This document shows positions 9,326 through 18,198 of a DNA stretch of 42,430 bases, piece by piece. Position numbers and translations under genes: made by a program. Source of the DNA: an uncultured Bacteroidales bacterium (GTDB lineage Bacteria > Bacteroidota > Bacteroidia > Bacteroidales > UBA932); the NCBI GenBank assembly GCA_946187975.1, contig CAMHTE010000006.1:1-42430 (forward strand), written 5' to 3'. Within the stretch, counting starts at the first letter, position 1, and each line of letters begins with the position of its first letter. A model generated the notes under the pieces. That model did no database searches. It had not been told where the DNA came from and was given only the letters and a program-made list of their open reading frames with translations.

Positions 9326-10732
9326 ATGTTCGCAAAAGAGGTTTATATAAGGCGCAGGGAGAGGCTGTTGGAATTGCTGAAGGGCGAGACCGGCATAGCC
9401 GTTTTTATCGGAAACGCCGATGCGCCGGCCCAATACAAGGATAACTGCTATAAATTCCGCCAGGACAGCACCTGGCTGTATTACTTCGGACTGGATGAAC
9501 CCGGCTGGGCCGCCATACTCGATATCGACGCCGGCACATGGACCCTCTACGCCGACGACGTAAGCATCTCCGACATTATCTGGATGGGCCCTCAGCCCAG
9601 CGTGGCGGAGCAGGCCGCAGCGGTGGGGATAGACAGGACTGCCGCCTCATCGAAACTCGACTGGGCGGTGTCGCAGGCGATAATCACCGGCAGGAAGATC
9701 CACAGCATCCCCCCTTCGCGATACTACAATACCCTCAAACTCGACAAACTCGGCATAGACGCCCCCTCGGAAGCCCTGATACGTGCAATTATCGCAATGC
9801 GTCTGGTGAAGGAGCCCGAAGAGATAGCCGAAATCGACGCAGCATGCGTGCTCGGGCAGAAGATGCACACCGTGGCCCGCAGGGGCATACGCACCGGCAG
9901 GGTAGAGCAGGAGATAGTGGGAGAGATGGAGGGCATTACCCTGGCGGAAGGATGGGGAGTGAGCTTTGCCACCATACTCACCCAGCACGGAGAAGTATTC
10001 CATAATCACGGCCATTCGGGGCTGATCGAGCCCGGAAAGCTTATGGTTATCGACGCAGGCGCGGAGAGCAATTCGCACTATGCGTCCGACTTTACGCGCA
10101 CCTACCCTACCTCGGGAGTGTACTCCCCTAAACAGAGGGATATCTACAGCATAGTTTACGACTGCCACGAACTAGCTTTCTCCCTCATCAAACCCGGCAA
10201 GGCATACAGGGACGTGCATCTCGCGGTAGCGGAACTCATGCTCGAAAGGCTCGCCGCACTCGGACTCGTACACGGCGACCCGGCCGAAATGGCTGGCCTC
10301 GGAATAGCCGGACTTTTCATGCCTCACGGGCTCGGGCACAACATGGGCCTCGACGTACACGACATGGAGGATCTCGGCGAGGATCTGGTGGGATACGATC
10401 CCGACCAGAAACGCTCGTCGCAGCTGGGGCTCGGAAGCCTCCGCATGGCCCGGCGGCTCGTTCCCGGGAACGTCATCACCGACGAACCCGGCATCTACTT
10501 CATTCCCGACCTTATCGAACTCTGGCGCAAGGAGGGTAAAGGAAAGGGGATGGTTGATTTCGACGCCCTCCGCGAGGGCTATTACGACTTTGGCGGCATA
10601 AGGATAGAGGACGACGTGCTGGTTACTCCCGACGGAGCACGCAGGCTCGGAGGCACCCGGCTGCCGGCATCGCCCGACGACGTGGAAGCCGCTATGGCGG
10701 AAGACAGGATTATTAACGCAAATACCAAATAA
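9326..10732 (+). CDS. Aminopeptidase P / Xaa-Pro aminopeptidase (M24B)
   Basis: MFAKEVYIRRRERL; metal-ligand blocks VIDAGAESNSHYASDFTRTYP, HGLGHNMGLDVHD, TDEPGIYF, GGIRIEDDVLV. Confidence 0.93.
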   Translation: MFAKEVYIRRRERLLELLKGETGIAVFIGNADAPAQYKDNCYKFRQDSTWLYYFGLDEPGWAAILDIDAGTWTLYADDVSISDIIWMGPQPSVAEQAAAVGIDRTAASSKLDWAVSQAIITGRKIHSIPPSRYYNTLKLDKLGIDAPSEALIRAIIAMRLVKEPEEIAEIDAACVLGQKMHTVARRGIRTGRVEQEIVGEMEGITLAEGWGVSFATILTQHGEVFHNHGHSGLIEPGKLMVIDAGAESNSHYASDFTRTYPTSGVYSPKQRDIYSIVYDCHELAFSLIKPGKAYRDVHLAVAELMLERLAALGLVHGDPAEMAGLGIAGLFMPHGLGHNMGLDVHDMEDLGEDLVGYDPDQKRSSQLGLGSLRMARRLVPGNVITDEPGIYFIPDLIELWRKEGKGKGMVDFDALREGYYDFGGIRIEDDVLVTPDGARRLGGTRLPASPDDVEAAMAEDRIINANTK

Positions 10733-10738
10733 CAGACT

Positions 10739-11476
10739 ATGGGACTTTTGGAGAATAAAGTCGCCCTCATCACGGGCGCATCAAGGGGAATTGGAAAAGC
10801 TATCGCCCTTAAGTTTGCATCCGAAGGAGCCGACATCGCGTTCACCGACCTGGTAATCAACCAGGATACGGTAAGCGAAATAGCAGCACTCGGACATAAG
10901 GTAAAGGCATACGAAAGCAATGCCGCCAACTTCGAACAGACACAGCAGGTCGTGGACCGCGTGCTCGAAGACTTCGGCAAGATAGATATACTCGTGAACA
11001 ACGCCGGCATAACCAAGGACGGGCTGGTGATGCGTATGACGGAGGACCAGTGGGATGCCGTGATAGCGGTGAACATGAAGTCCGCCTTCAATTTTATGCA
11101 CGCGGTGGTTCCCGCCATGGCTCGCGCCAGGCAGGGCAGCATAATCAACATGTCGTCCATCGCCGGACAAATGGGCAACCCCGGTCAGGTGAACTACGCA
11201 GCCACGAAGGCCGGACTCATAGCGATGGCCAAGTCGGTTGCCAAGGAGATGGGTTCGCGCGGCATACGCGCCAACTCCATCGCTCCAGGATTCATCGTTT
11301 CGGACATGACCAACGCCCTGCCCGAAAAGGTCCGCGAGGAATACATCGCCCAGATTCCGCTGAAGCGCGGAGGCACCCCCGAAGACATCGCCAACGTGGC
11401 CCTCTTCCTGGCCAGCGACATGTCGTCGTACGTTACCGGACAGGTTATCCCGGTGAACGGCGGACTCTACTGCTGA
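10739..11476 (+). CDS. fabG: 3-oxoacyl-[acyl-carrier-protein] reductase
   Basis: TGASRGIGKAIA, NNAGITKDGLVMRM, YAATKAGLIAMAKS, VNGGLYC. Confidence 0.95.
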   Translation: MGLLENKVALITGASRGIGKAIALKFASEGADIAFTDLVINQDTVSEIAALGHKVKAYESNAANFEQTQQVVDRVLEDFGKIDILVNNAGITKDGLVMRMTEDQWDAVIAVNMKSAFNFMHAVVPAMARARQGSIINMSSIAGQMGNPGQVNYAATKAGLIAMAKSVAKEMGSRGIRANSIAPGFIVSDMTNALPEKVREEYIAQIPLKRGGTPEDIANVALFLASDMSSYVTGQVIPVNGGLYC

Positions 11477-11489
11477 CGGAAGCAATCCG

Positions 11490-12275
11490 ATGAAAGCAAT
11501 TACGCTGATGCGGAGCATCGCCGACATGGTGATGCCCCGACACTGTACCTGCTGCGGCAGGACGCTGCTTCTGTTTGAAGATAGCCTTTGCACCTGCTGC
11601 CGGGCCGACCTCCCCGAAACGCGATTCTGGAAAAGTGCGCTTAATCCCATGTCCGAAGCGTTCAACGCCCTGATCCAGAGATGTATAGACGAGGCTGATG
11701 GAGCTGCTGCGTACCAGCCTCCCGCTCTGGCAGCGGCGCTGTTCTATTACAGGGGCGGATACCGTAATCTGACCAGGAGCCTCAAATATCACCGCGACTT
11801 CGGCGCCGGACGTTACGCCTCACGTCTGCTCGGACGCCGGCTGGCCGGCAGCCCCCTGTTCGCCGACGTGGATCTGGTAGTACCGGTACCTCTCCACTGG
11901 AGACGCCTTTGGTCGCGCGGTTATAATCAGGCGGAAGTCATAGCGGGCGAAGTGGCAGCTGCGCTCGAAGTCCCCATGTACAGGAAGCTTCTTGTCCGGC
12001 GGAAAAGGACCCGGAGCCAGACCGGATTCGACAGGGAGGGTCGTCTCCGAAACGTCCGCGGAAGCTTTGCGGTAAGACACGGAAGAAGGGCTGCCGGGGT
12101 GCTGGCAAGGGCTTGCCACATCCTCCTTGTGGACGACGTTTACACTACCGGTGCAACCCTCGCGGCATGCGAAAGGGCGCTGCGCGAAGCAGCCCCCGCG
12201 AAAAGGCCGGATAGGTGGGGAGAGAACCGCATTCTACGCATTTCTGCCGCAACTTTGGCCTATGTAGGTTATTAG
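11490..12275 (+). CDS. ComF-family phosphoribosyltransferase-like protein
   Basis: N-terminal Cys4 zinc ribbon CTCCGRTLLLFEDSLCTCC; VPVPLHWRRLWSRGYNQAEV; PRPP motif LLVDDVYTTGATL. Confidence 0.92.
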   Translation: MKAITLMRSIADMVMPRHCTCCGRTLLLFEDSLCTCCRADLPETRFWKSALNPMSEAFNALIQRCIDEADGAAAYQPPALAAALFYYRGGYRNLTRSLKYHRDFGAGRYASRLLGRRLAGSPLFADVDLVVPVPLHWRRLWSRGYNQAEVIAGEVAAALEVPMYRKLLVRRKRTRSQTGFDREGRLRNVRGSFAVRHGRRAAGVLARACHILLVDDVYTTGATLAACERALREAAPAKRPDRWGENRILRISAATLAYVGY

Positions 12276-12287
12276 GGAGAAAATTGC

Positions 12288-12295
12288 TATATTTG
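12288..12295 (+). promoter_or_regulatory. Bacteroidota-type -7 box (TATATTTG)
   Basis: TAnnTTTG match 17 nt upstream of ATG 12313. Confidence 0.45.
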
Positions 12296-12312
12296 CAGTC
12301 GGATTTTATGGT

Positions 12313-13254
12313 ATGGAGAAAGAAAAACTCATAATACTCGTGACCCGTTCCACGGCGCTGGAGGGGTCCACCCTGGATTATCAGCAGAACTCCCTTTTGC
12401 TCGAACGAGGCATCAGCAGCCAGGGCAAGACAATTGCCGAGCAGTTGATGAACATCGACCTTGCCGCCGCATACGAAGAAGCCGCTCGCATGGCTGCCCG
12501 CAAGGACATGATAAATGTCTTCCGTCTGCGCAACCTGGCCGGTTACGTACTCAAGCATAGCGACGCATCCTACAAAGGGAACGACGCGGTTCTGCTGCGC
12601 GTATGCTCCGAAGCCAACGAGGCTTTGATGCACTATCCCTCGTCCGGTGATGAAGCCATCCGCAGGGCCTCGTACCTGGCGCACTTCCTTATCTCGGCGG
12701 GCAAGCCCTGGTCGGAAGGCAACGACCTTATCGGGCGCCTGGTGATGAACCTGATCCAGATGAACGCCGGCCTTGAGCCGGACACGGTGCCCGCAGACTA
12801 TGCGGAAGAATACAAACGCGTGCTGTCCGCCTCCGTGCGCGAGGACATAGCCGATGTTTTTACGGACCATGTAGCCCTGGCGCTGAAGCCTGCCGCCGGA
12901 ATGAAGCTGCAGGATGCAAAGGGCAGCCACGAAAAGGCGGCGGTACCAGGAATGGCAGTCGCTGCCAAGCCGGAAGCGAAAGAAGCCGCGCCGGAAAAGG
13001 CTGCCGCAGCTGAAAAGGCCGTAGTGACCCGGACGGCACAAAAGGCGCCAGCGCCGGAAAAACCCAAGAACAAGCAGCGCATACTCGAGCTACTCGCAAA
13101 GCATCCGCGCATGACAACGGCGGACCTGGCCGGAGTGCTGGAGATATCCTGCAAGGGTGTCGAAAAGCACCTGGCGCAGCTCAAGGCCTCCGGAGCGCTC
13201 AGGCGCATAGGTCCCGACAAGGGCGGACGCTGGGAAGTAGGACTAAACTTATAA
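12313..13254 (+). CDS. Fic-fold protein with degenerate catalytic motif, Ala/Lys/Pro/Glu-rich linker and C-terminal winged-helix
   Basis: TRSTALEGSTLDYQQNSLLLERGISSQGKTIAEQLMNID resembles Fic N-terminal region; GKPWSEGNDLIGRLVMNLIQMNAG aligns to HPFxxGNGRxxRLLMNxxL; wHTH KQRILELLAKHPRMTTADLAGVLEISCKGVEKHLAQLKASGALRRIG. Confidence 0.75.
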   Translation: MEKEKLIILVTRSTALEGSTLDYQQNSLLLERGISSQGKTIAEQLMNIDLAAAYEEAARMAARKDMINVFRLRNLAGYVLKHSDASYKGNDAVLLRVCSEANEALMHYPSSGDEAIRRASYLAHFLISAGKPWSEGNDLIGRLVMNLIQMNAGLEPDTVPADYAEEYKRVLSASVREDIADVFTDHVALALKPAAGMKLQDAKGSHEKAAVPGMAVAAKPEAKEAAPEKAAAAEKAVVTRTAQKAPAPEKPKNKQRILELLAKHPRMTTADLAGVLEISCKGVEKHLAQLKASGALRRIGPDKGGRWEVGLNL

Positions 13255-13277
13255 CACAATATCCTTAGACTACTGAA

Positions 13278-15755
13278 ATGACTAATAGATGGTATTTATT
13301 ACCGCTGATCTTCGCAATCGCAGGCACCGCCTGCACGAGGGAAGAATTTGTTGAAGACGATCTAAAAGTTGGCGAAACCCCCGCAGCCGTTGCAGAGCCA
13401 AGCCACAGGGCCGTAGTGATAACAGTTGACGATGCCCTGGCCGCCCAGTTGGAAAAGGCGGATTCGCAGGGAGCCTCCACACGCTCCGAAATGATGGCGG
13501 ACACCTTCGCCGGGCTGGGAGTCGTGAGCTACGAACGTGTTTATCCTTATGCCGGACAGTATGAGGAACGTACCCGCAGGGAAGGCCTCCACAAGTATTA
13601 TATCGTACGCTTTTCCGACGACGTTCCCACCACCAGGGCTCAGAGCGTCATGGGAGGCGTAGAGGGTATCACCAAGGTGGAAATCCCCCACAAGATAAAG
13701 CGGATGGCATCCATCCCCAACGATCCCTACTTCAAATGGCAGTGGGACATGTACAACGACAAGTCGCTCAACCTCGCCGTTACATACAACGAATCCTCGA
13801 TAGGTCTTACGACGTACTCCAACCTGGGTGCAGACATCAACGTGGTTGACGCCTGGGAACAGTACACCACCGGTAGCGACAGGATCGTGGTGGCAGTTGT
13901 TGACGGAGGCGTGGACCTGACGCACCCCGACCTCGCGGCGAACTGCATTCCCGCGGGAGAGAACGGTAGCTGGGACTTCGTCAACAACAAGAGTAAAATA
14001 ATAGTCGACTCGCACGGCACCCATGTGGCAGGTACGATCGCCGCCGTCCGCAACAACGGAATCGGTGTTGCGGGCATCGCCGGAGGCGATTATGCCGCAG
14101 GCATCGGCGGCGTCCGTATCCTTAGCTGCGGAATCTTCGACGACAACGCCGATTTGTCCGACGACGAATGGGACGCACTTACGTTCCGCGCCCTTAAGGC
14201 CGGAGCCGACCGCGGAGCGGTCATTTCCCAGAACAGCTGGGGTCATGCCTACGACTGCGACAGCGAGGGAAACATTACCTCCAAAGGACTCCAGGAGGCC
14301 AAGAACGACAAAATCACCGATTACGAAAAGGCAGGTATCGACTACTTCTATAAATACGCAGGTTGCGACAATAAAGGCAACCAGCTCCCCGACTCTCCGA
14401 TGAAGGGAGGACTCGTGGTGTTCGCGGCCGGTAATGACGCCATCCAGTACGGAGTTCCTGCCGATTATGAAAAGGTAATCGCAGTAGGCGCCGGACAGGC
14501 TGGATACGGCCGCGCATGGTACTCCAACTACGGCAGCTGGGTGGATATTTGCGCACCGGGAGGTGATAATCTCGGCGGCGGATACGGCCCCGAAAGCGAC
14601 AATGTAGGATATAGCCGCGGCAATATATACAATCTGTATGCTACGGTTTCGCTTCCGGACTACGACTACACAAACTACGGCTATATGTCCGGCACTTCGA
14701 TGGCCTGTCCTCATGTGAGCGGCGCAGCCGCATTGCTGCTGTCGCACTTCGGCGGCCCCGGATTCACCAACGAAGACCTCCGGAACCTTCTTATCGAAGG
14801 CGCGGACAACTCGCATGTCAGCAGCACCAAATACGTAGGCCCGTGGCTCGACGTTATGGGATCCTTCAAAAAGGGCTGCTCGTCGACCATCGCCCCGGAA
14901 AAGCCCGCCGGCATCTCGGTTACGGTCGGGGGACGTGCCATCACCGCGGACTTCGTGGTTTCGGCCGATGCCGATGACGGACAGGCCAGAGGAATCCTCT
15001 GCCTTATCGGCAAGGACAAAACGGCGGTCGAGGCAAGCACTCCGAAGAATCCCGGAACAGGGGTCCTCTCATACCGTATGGACGCCGGATGGGCGGCCGC
15101 AGGCCAGAGCGCAAGCGGGGTCACCGGCAAACTCCAGCCCGGAACCACCTATTATATGGTCTGCTACGCCTACGATTCTTCGATGAACTATTCGGAGCCT
15201 TCGGAGACATATACGATAGTAATCCCCGAGAACCACGCTCCCGCAATTGCGCACGAACCCGGCGACGTCATCCTTTTCGGCACCGGCAAATCGGCCGAAA
15301 TCGACCTCAACGGCTGCTTCGAAGACGAAGACAAGGACGAGTTCAACCTGCTGTGGAACGTGGCGGACAAGAAAATAGTAAGCGTCAAGGAAGACGGCGG
15401 CATCCTCAAGCTCAGCTCCCTCAAGAGCGGCCTCACCTCCATCACGGTGACGGCCGACGACGGCGACAAGCAGACCCAGGCCGTGATTCGCATCCTTGTT
15501 AAGGAATCCAGCGCAGACCCGGCCGAGACCTATCCTTCGCCCGTCACCACCGACCTTGTCATACGTACCGAAGGCGAAACCTCCCACTACGTGCGCATAG
15601 TCAGCTCCACTGGCAAGGTTGTTTACGAAAAGACCTCCACCTTCAGCGGATTCGATCCCCTCATCATCAATATGACGGGACTTGCCCCGGGACGCTACGG
15701 AGTCACAGTCAAGTACAACGGAAACACCTATCGTAAAACCATCGTCAAGATATGA
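13278..15755 (+). CDS. Secreted S8 (subtilisin-like) serine protease with Ig-like region and T9SS-like C-terminal sorting domain
   Basis: Asp VVDGGVDLTHPD, His DSHGTHVAGT, Ser GTSMACPHVSGAAAL; C-terminus YPSPVTTDLVIRTEG...STGKVVYEK...INMTGLAPGRYGVTVKYNGNTYRKTIVKI resembles the type A T9SS CTD. Confidence 0.9.
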   Translation: MTNRWYLLPLIFAIAGTACTREEFVEDDLKVGETPAAVAEPSHRAVVITVDDALAAQLEKADSQGASTRSEMMADTFAGLGVVSYERVYPYAGQYEERTRREGLHKYYIVRFSDDVPTTRAQSVMGGVEGITKVEIPHKIKRMASIPNDPYFKWQWDMYNDKSLNLAVTYNESSIGLTTYSNLGADINVVDAWEQYTTGSDRIVVAVVDGGVDLTHPDLAANCIPAGENGSWDFVNNKSKIIVDSHGTHVAGTIAAVRNNGIGVAGIAGGDYAAGIGGVRILSCGIFDDNADLSDDEWDALTFRALKAGADRGAVISQNSWGHAYDCDSEGNITSKGLQEAKNDKITDYEKAGIDYFYKYAGCDNKGNQLPDSPMKGGLVVFAAGNDAIQYGVPADYEKVIAVGAGQAGYGRAWYSNYGSWVDICAPGGDNLGGGYGPESDNVGYSRGNIYNLYATVSLPDYDYTNYGYMSGTSMACPHVSGAAALLLSHFGGPGFTNEDLRNLLIEGADNSHVSSTKYVGPWLDVMGSFKKGCSSTIAPEKPAGISVTVGGRAITADFVVSADADDGQARGILCLIGKDKTAVEASTPKNPGTGVLSYRMDAGWAAAGQSASGVTGKLQPGTTYYMVCYAYDSSMNYSEPSETYTIVIPENHAPAIAHEPGDVILFGTGKSAEIDLNGCFEDEDKDEFNLLWNVADKKIVSVKEDGGILKLSSLKSGLTSITVTADDGDKQTQAVIRILVKESSADPAETYPSPVTTDLVIRTEGETSHYVRIVSSTGKVVYEKTSTFSGFDPLIINMTGLAPGRYGVTVKYNGNTYRKTIVKI

Positions 15756-16615
15756 AACGCATTCTGTTGACTTGCGCAGCCGTCCTTTCCGGACTGGCAC
15801 TCCGTGCGGGAAACCCCGTCTCGGAAGCACTTCCCTTCACGCAGATTGATTTCAGCCCAGCATCCCTGGCGATGGCTTCCAGCAAAGTGGCCAGCGTAGC
15901 GACTGTTCCCTTCGGCTCATATAACGGAGCTGCAGCATTCGGATTCCTGAACTACATGCCCGAAATCGACGGCACTTTCTATTCCTTCATCGGCGGCACC
16001 CTGCATCAAAACAACGTCGGGGCCTCCCTCGCGATTGTCCGCGGAACGGGCAGTAAGATCGACGGCGAGAACTTCACCCCCTCGGAGATTATGGTCAACG
16101 CCGGTTTTGCCTGGCGCTTTATCCCCATGCTCAGCACGGGAGTAAACGTCAAATATGCTAAGGAAGAAATCCTCAACGGCTATAGCTACGGCGCAGTTGC
16201 GGTGGATCTTTATCTGGCGGGAGAATATGAGGACTTTGACTTCGCCGCAGGTATTTCCGACCTCGGGAAGAAGGTTGGGTCCGAAGCCACCGGCAGCTTC
16301 TCCCTCCCGGCGGCGGTTTCGCTCGCCGGAGGATGGGATCATTCCTTCGCTGAGAAGCATGGAATGAGGCTTCAGGCAAAGGCAGATTACTTCTTCTCCG
16401 CAGCGATTGCGGCTGCTGCAGGAGCCGAATACAGCTACGACTCCACCGGATTCGCCCGCCTGGGATACCGCTACGGCGGCGACAGCTTCATGCCTTCATT
16501 CGCATCTGCGGGTCTCGGGGCACGCTTCGAGGGATTCGCTATCGACCTGAACTATATCTTCGCCTCCAAAACCCTTGGCGGGAGCATAGGACTGGGTGTA
16601 AGTTATTCATTCTGA
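15752..16615 (+). CDS. PorV/PorQ-like outer-membrane beta-barrel protein
   Basis: Signal peptide, DFSPASLAMASSKVASVATVPFGSYN N-terminal motif, repeated amphipathic beta strands, terminal F (GLGVSYSF); ATGA overlap with the protease stop. Confidence 0.65.
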   Translation: MKRILLTCAAVLSGLALRAGNPVSEALPFTQIDFSPASLAMASSKVASVATVPFGSYNGAAAFGFLNYMPEIDGTFYSFIGGTLHQNNVGASLAIVRGTGSKIDGENFTPSEIMVNAGFAWRFIPMLSTGVNVKYAKEEILNGYSYGAVAVDLYLAGEYEDFDFAAGISDLGKKVGSEATGSFSLPAAVSLAGGWDHSFAEKHGMRLQAKADYFFSAAIAAAAGAEYSYDSTGFARLGYRYGGDSFMPSFASAGLGARFEGFAIDLNYIFASKTLGGSIGLGVSYSF

Positions 16616-16622
16616 TTTAATT

Positions 16623-17804
16623 ATGAACAAAGGAAGCTTGCCTGTAGAGCGCCAGCGCGAAATCTGGGTAGACTGGATGCGCGTGGCCGCGTGCTTCATG
16701 GTGATGCTGGTTCACAGCACCGAACCGTTCTATCTCGGAGGCGACGGTTCCCTTATCCTCACACGCACCGACGCCTTCTGGGCATCTTTCTTCGACTCCT
16801 TCGTGCGCGCATGCGTACCATTGTTCATAGTTGCTTCGAGCTACCTGCAGTTCCCCCTGCACTATTCCACCGGGGAGTTCTTCCGTCGCAGGGCTGTCCG
16901 CATACTGATTCCGTTTGTAATCTGGACCGTGGTTTACGCCCTCTGTTGGGGTGAGCCGGTGCAGAACTTCAAAGATCTCCTGCTGAACTTCAACTACGCG
17001 GCCGGACACCTTTGGTTCATTTACATGCTGGCCGGGGTGTATCTGCTGATGCCCCTTCTCTCCCCCTGGGCGGAAAAGGTCGGCAAACGCGAGCTGCTGG
17101 TCTATCTTGGAATCTGGCTCCTGACCACATTGATTCCACTTTTACGCGACTGGGTAGGTGGCGCTCCGACAGTTATCTACGGAGTGTCAGGTCTGCCGAG
17201 GCAGGCTCTCTTTCCCCTCTGGGGGGAATGCAGTTGGAACGCCTACGGGGTGTTCTATTATGTGAGCGGCTTTATCGGATACCTTCTTCTGGGTCTTTAC
17301 TTCCGAAAATTCGGACGTGAGCTTTCGTGGGGCAGCACGCTTACCATAGCCGTGCCGGTATGGATTGCAGGATTTGCAATCAGCTTCGGCGGATTCCTCC
17401 ACAGGGTGCTGGAGTCGGCGGAAGGAGTATTTCCCGTCGGAGGCAAGGTCGAGATGGCGGTATGGTGGGAGACCACCTGGTGCAACGACACCATAGGCGT
17501 GGCGCTGATGACCATAGCCTGGATACTGCTGTTCCGCAAGTTCAACAGCGAAGGCGGCTTCTACCGCAAGGTGCTGCTGCCTGTATCGAAGGCCAGCTAC
17601 GGCATGTACCTCTGCCACCTGCTGGTGCTGGTTCCTTTCTGCGGACTGTTCCGGGGACTTCTCGGCAGCGGCGCCGAAGGCCTGCTCGGATTCTGGACCA
17701 CTCCCGTGGAGATTCTTCTTGCCGCACTCTGCACCTTCCCCTGCGTCGCCATCGCCTGTGTGTTTCTGCGTCGCATCCCCAAGGTAGGCAGCTTTATTTC
17801 TTAA
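16623..17804 (+). CDS. Acyltransferase-3 family membrane protein
   Basis: REIWVDWMRVAACFMVMLVHSTEPF start, ~10 TM segments, HLWFIYMLAGVYLLMPLLSP. Confidence 0.9.
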   Translation: MNKGSLPVERQREIWVDWMRVAACFMVMLVHSTEPFYLGGDGSLILTRTDAFWASFFDSFVRACVPLFIVASSYLQFPLHYSTGEFFRRRAVRILIPFVIWTVVYALCWGEPVQNFKDLLLNFNYAAGHLWFIYMLAGVYLLMPLLSPWAEKVGKRELLVYLGIWLLTTLIPLLRDWVGGAPTVIYGVSGLPRQALFPLWGECSWNAYGVFYYVSGFIGYLLLGLYFRKFGRELSWGSTLTIAVPVWIAGFAISFGGFLHRVLESAEGVFPVGGKVEMAVWWETTWCNDTIGVALMTIAWILLFRKFNSEGGFYRKVLLPVSKASYGMYLCHLLVLVPFCGLFRGLLGSGAEGLLGFWTTPVEILLAALCTFPCVAIACVFLRRIPKVGSFIS

Positions 17805-18012
17805 ATTCCGTCTCAGCGACTAATCTGTTTGCAAAAACGGCCTGTTTTGCAAACAAACCCGCAAAAAATCGTAATCCGTTCGCAAAAAGGTCCCTTTTTG
17901 CGAACGGATTGAAGTTTTTGGAAGCCTGTTCCCGAAAAGGGCCGGATTTCGAAACGGGATGTAGTATTTCGAGGTTTTGTCCCCAAAACAGGCCGGATTT
18001 GGGGACGGAATT
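17804..18012. repeat. Array of four hairpin modules bracketed by a 9-bp inverted repeat, in a convergent intergenic region
   Basis: Hairpin 1 17826-17855 (11-bp perfect stem TGTTTGCAAAA/TTTTGCAAACA); hairpin 2 17873-17910 (18-bp perfect arms); hairpin 3 ~17929-17960 (imperfect); hairpin 4 17979-18006 (GTCCCCAAA/TTTGGGGAC); outer AATTCCGTC (17804-17812)/GACGGAATT (18004-18012). Confidence 0.85.
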
Positions 18013-18198
18013 ATAGCGAACGCTGGAAGTGAAGAACGACGGGGGACGGAACGGCGGCCGGAGGGCCCGCGCTGCGCGACCTTTTGCGAACTCTCCTTTC
18101 AGGGAGCGCGAGCGGAGCCTCCGGCGGCGGGGAACCTGCAGATACCCGCGAGGATCAAACGCGACAGCCGGAGGGCCGCGAAGCAAGCAAGTCCCCCA

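Noticed and set aside
12145-13041. 298-aa minus-strand ORF opposite the Fic-like gene
   Set aside because: Antisense shadow with no recognisable features.
13362-14816. 484-aa minus-strand ORF opposite the S8 protease
   Set aside because: Antisense shadow; the protease has all catalytic motifs in the other frame.
17804-18012. CRISPR array
   Set aside because: Units are self-complementary hairpins with differing stems, no identical direct repeats with regular spacers, no cas genes nearby.
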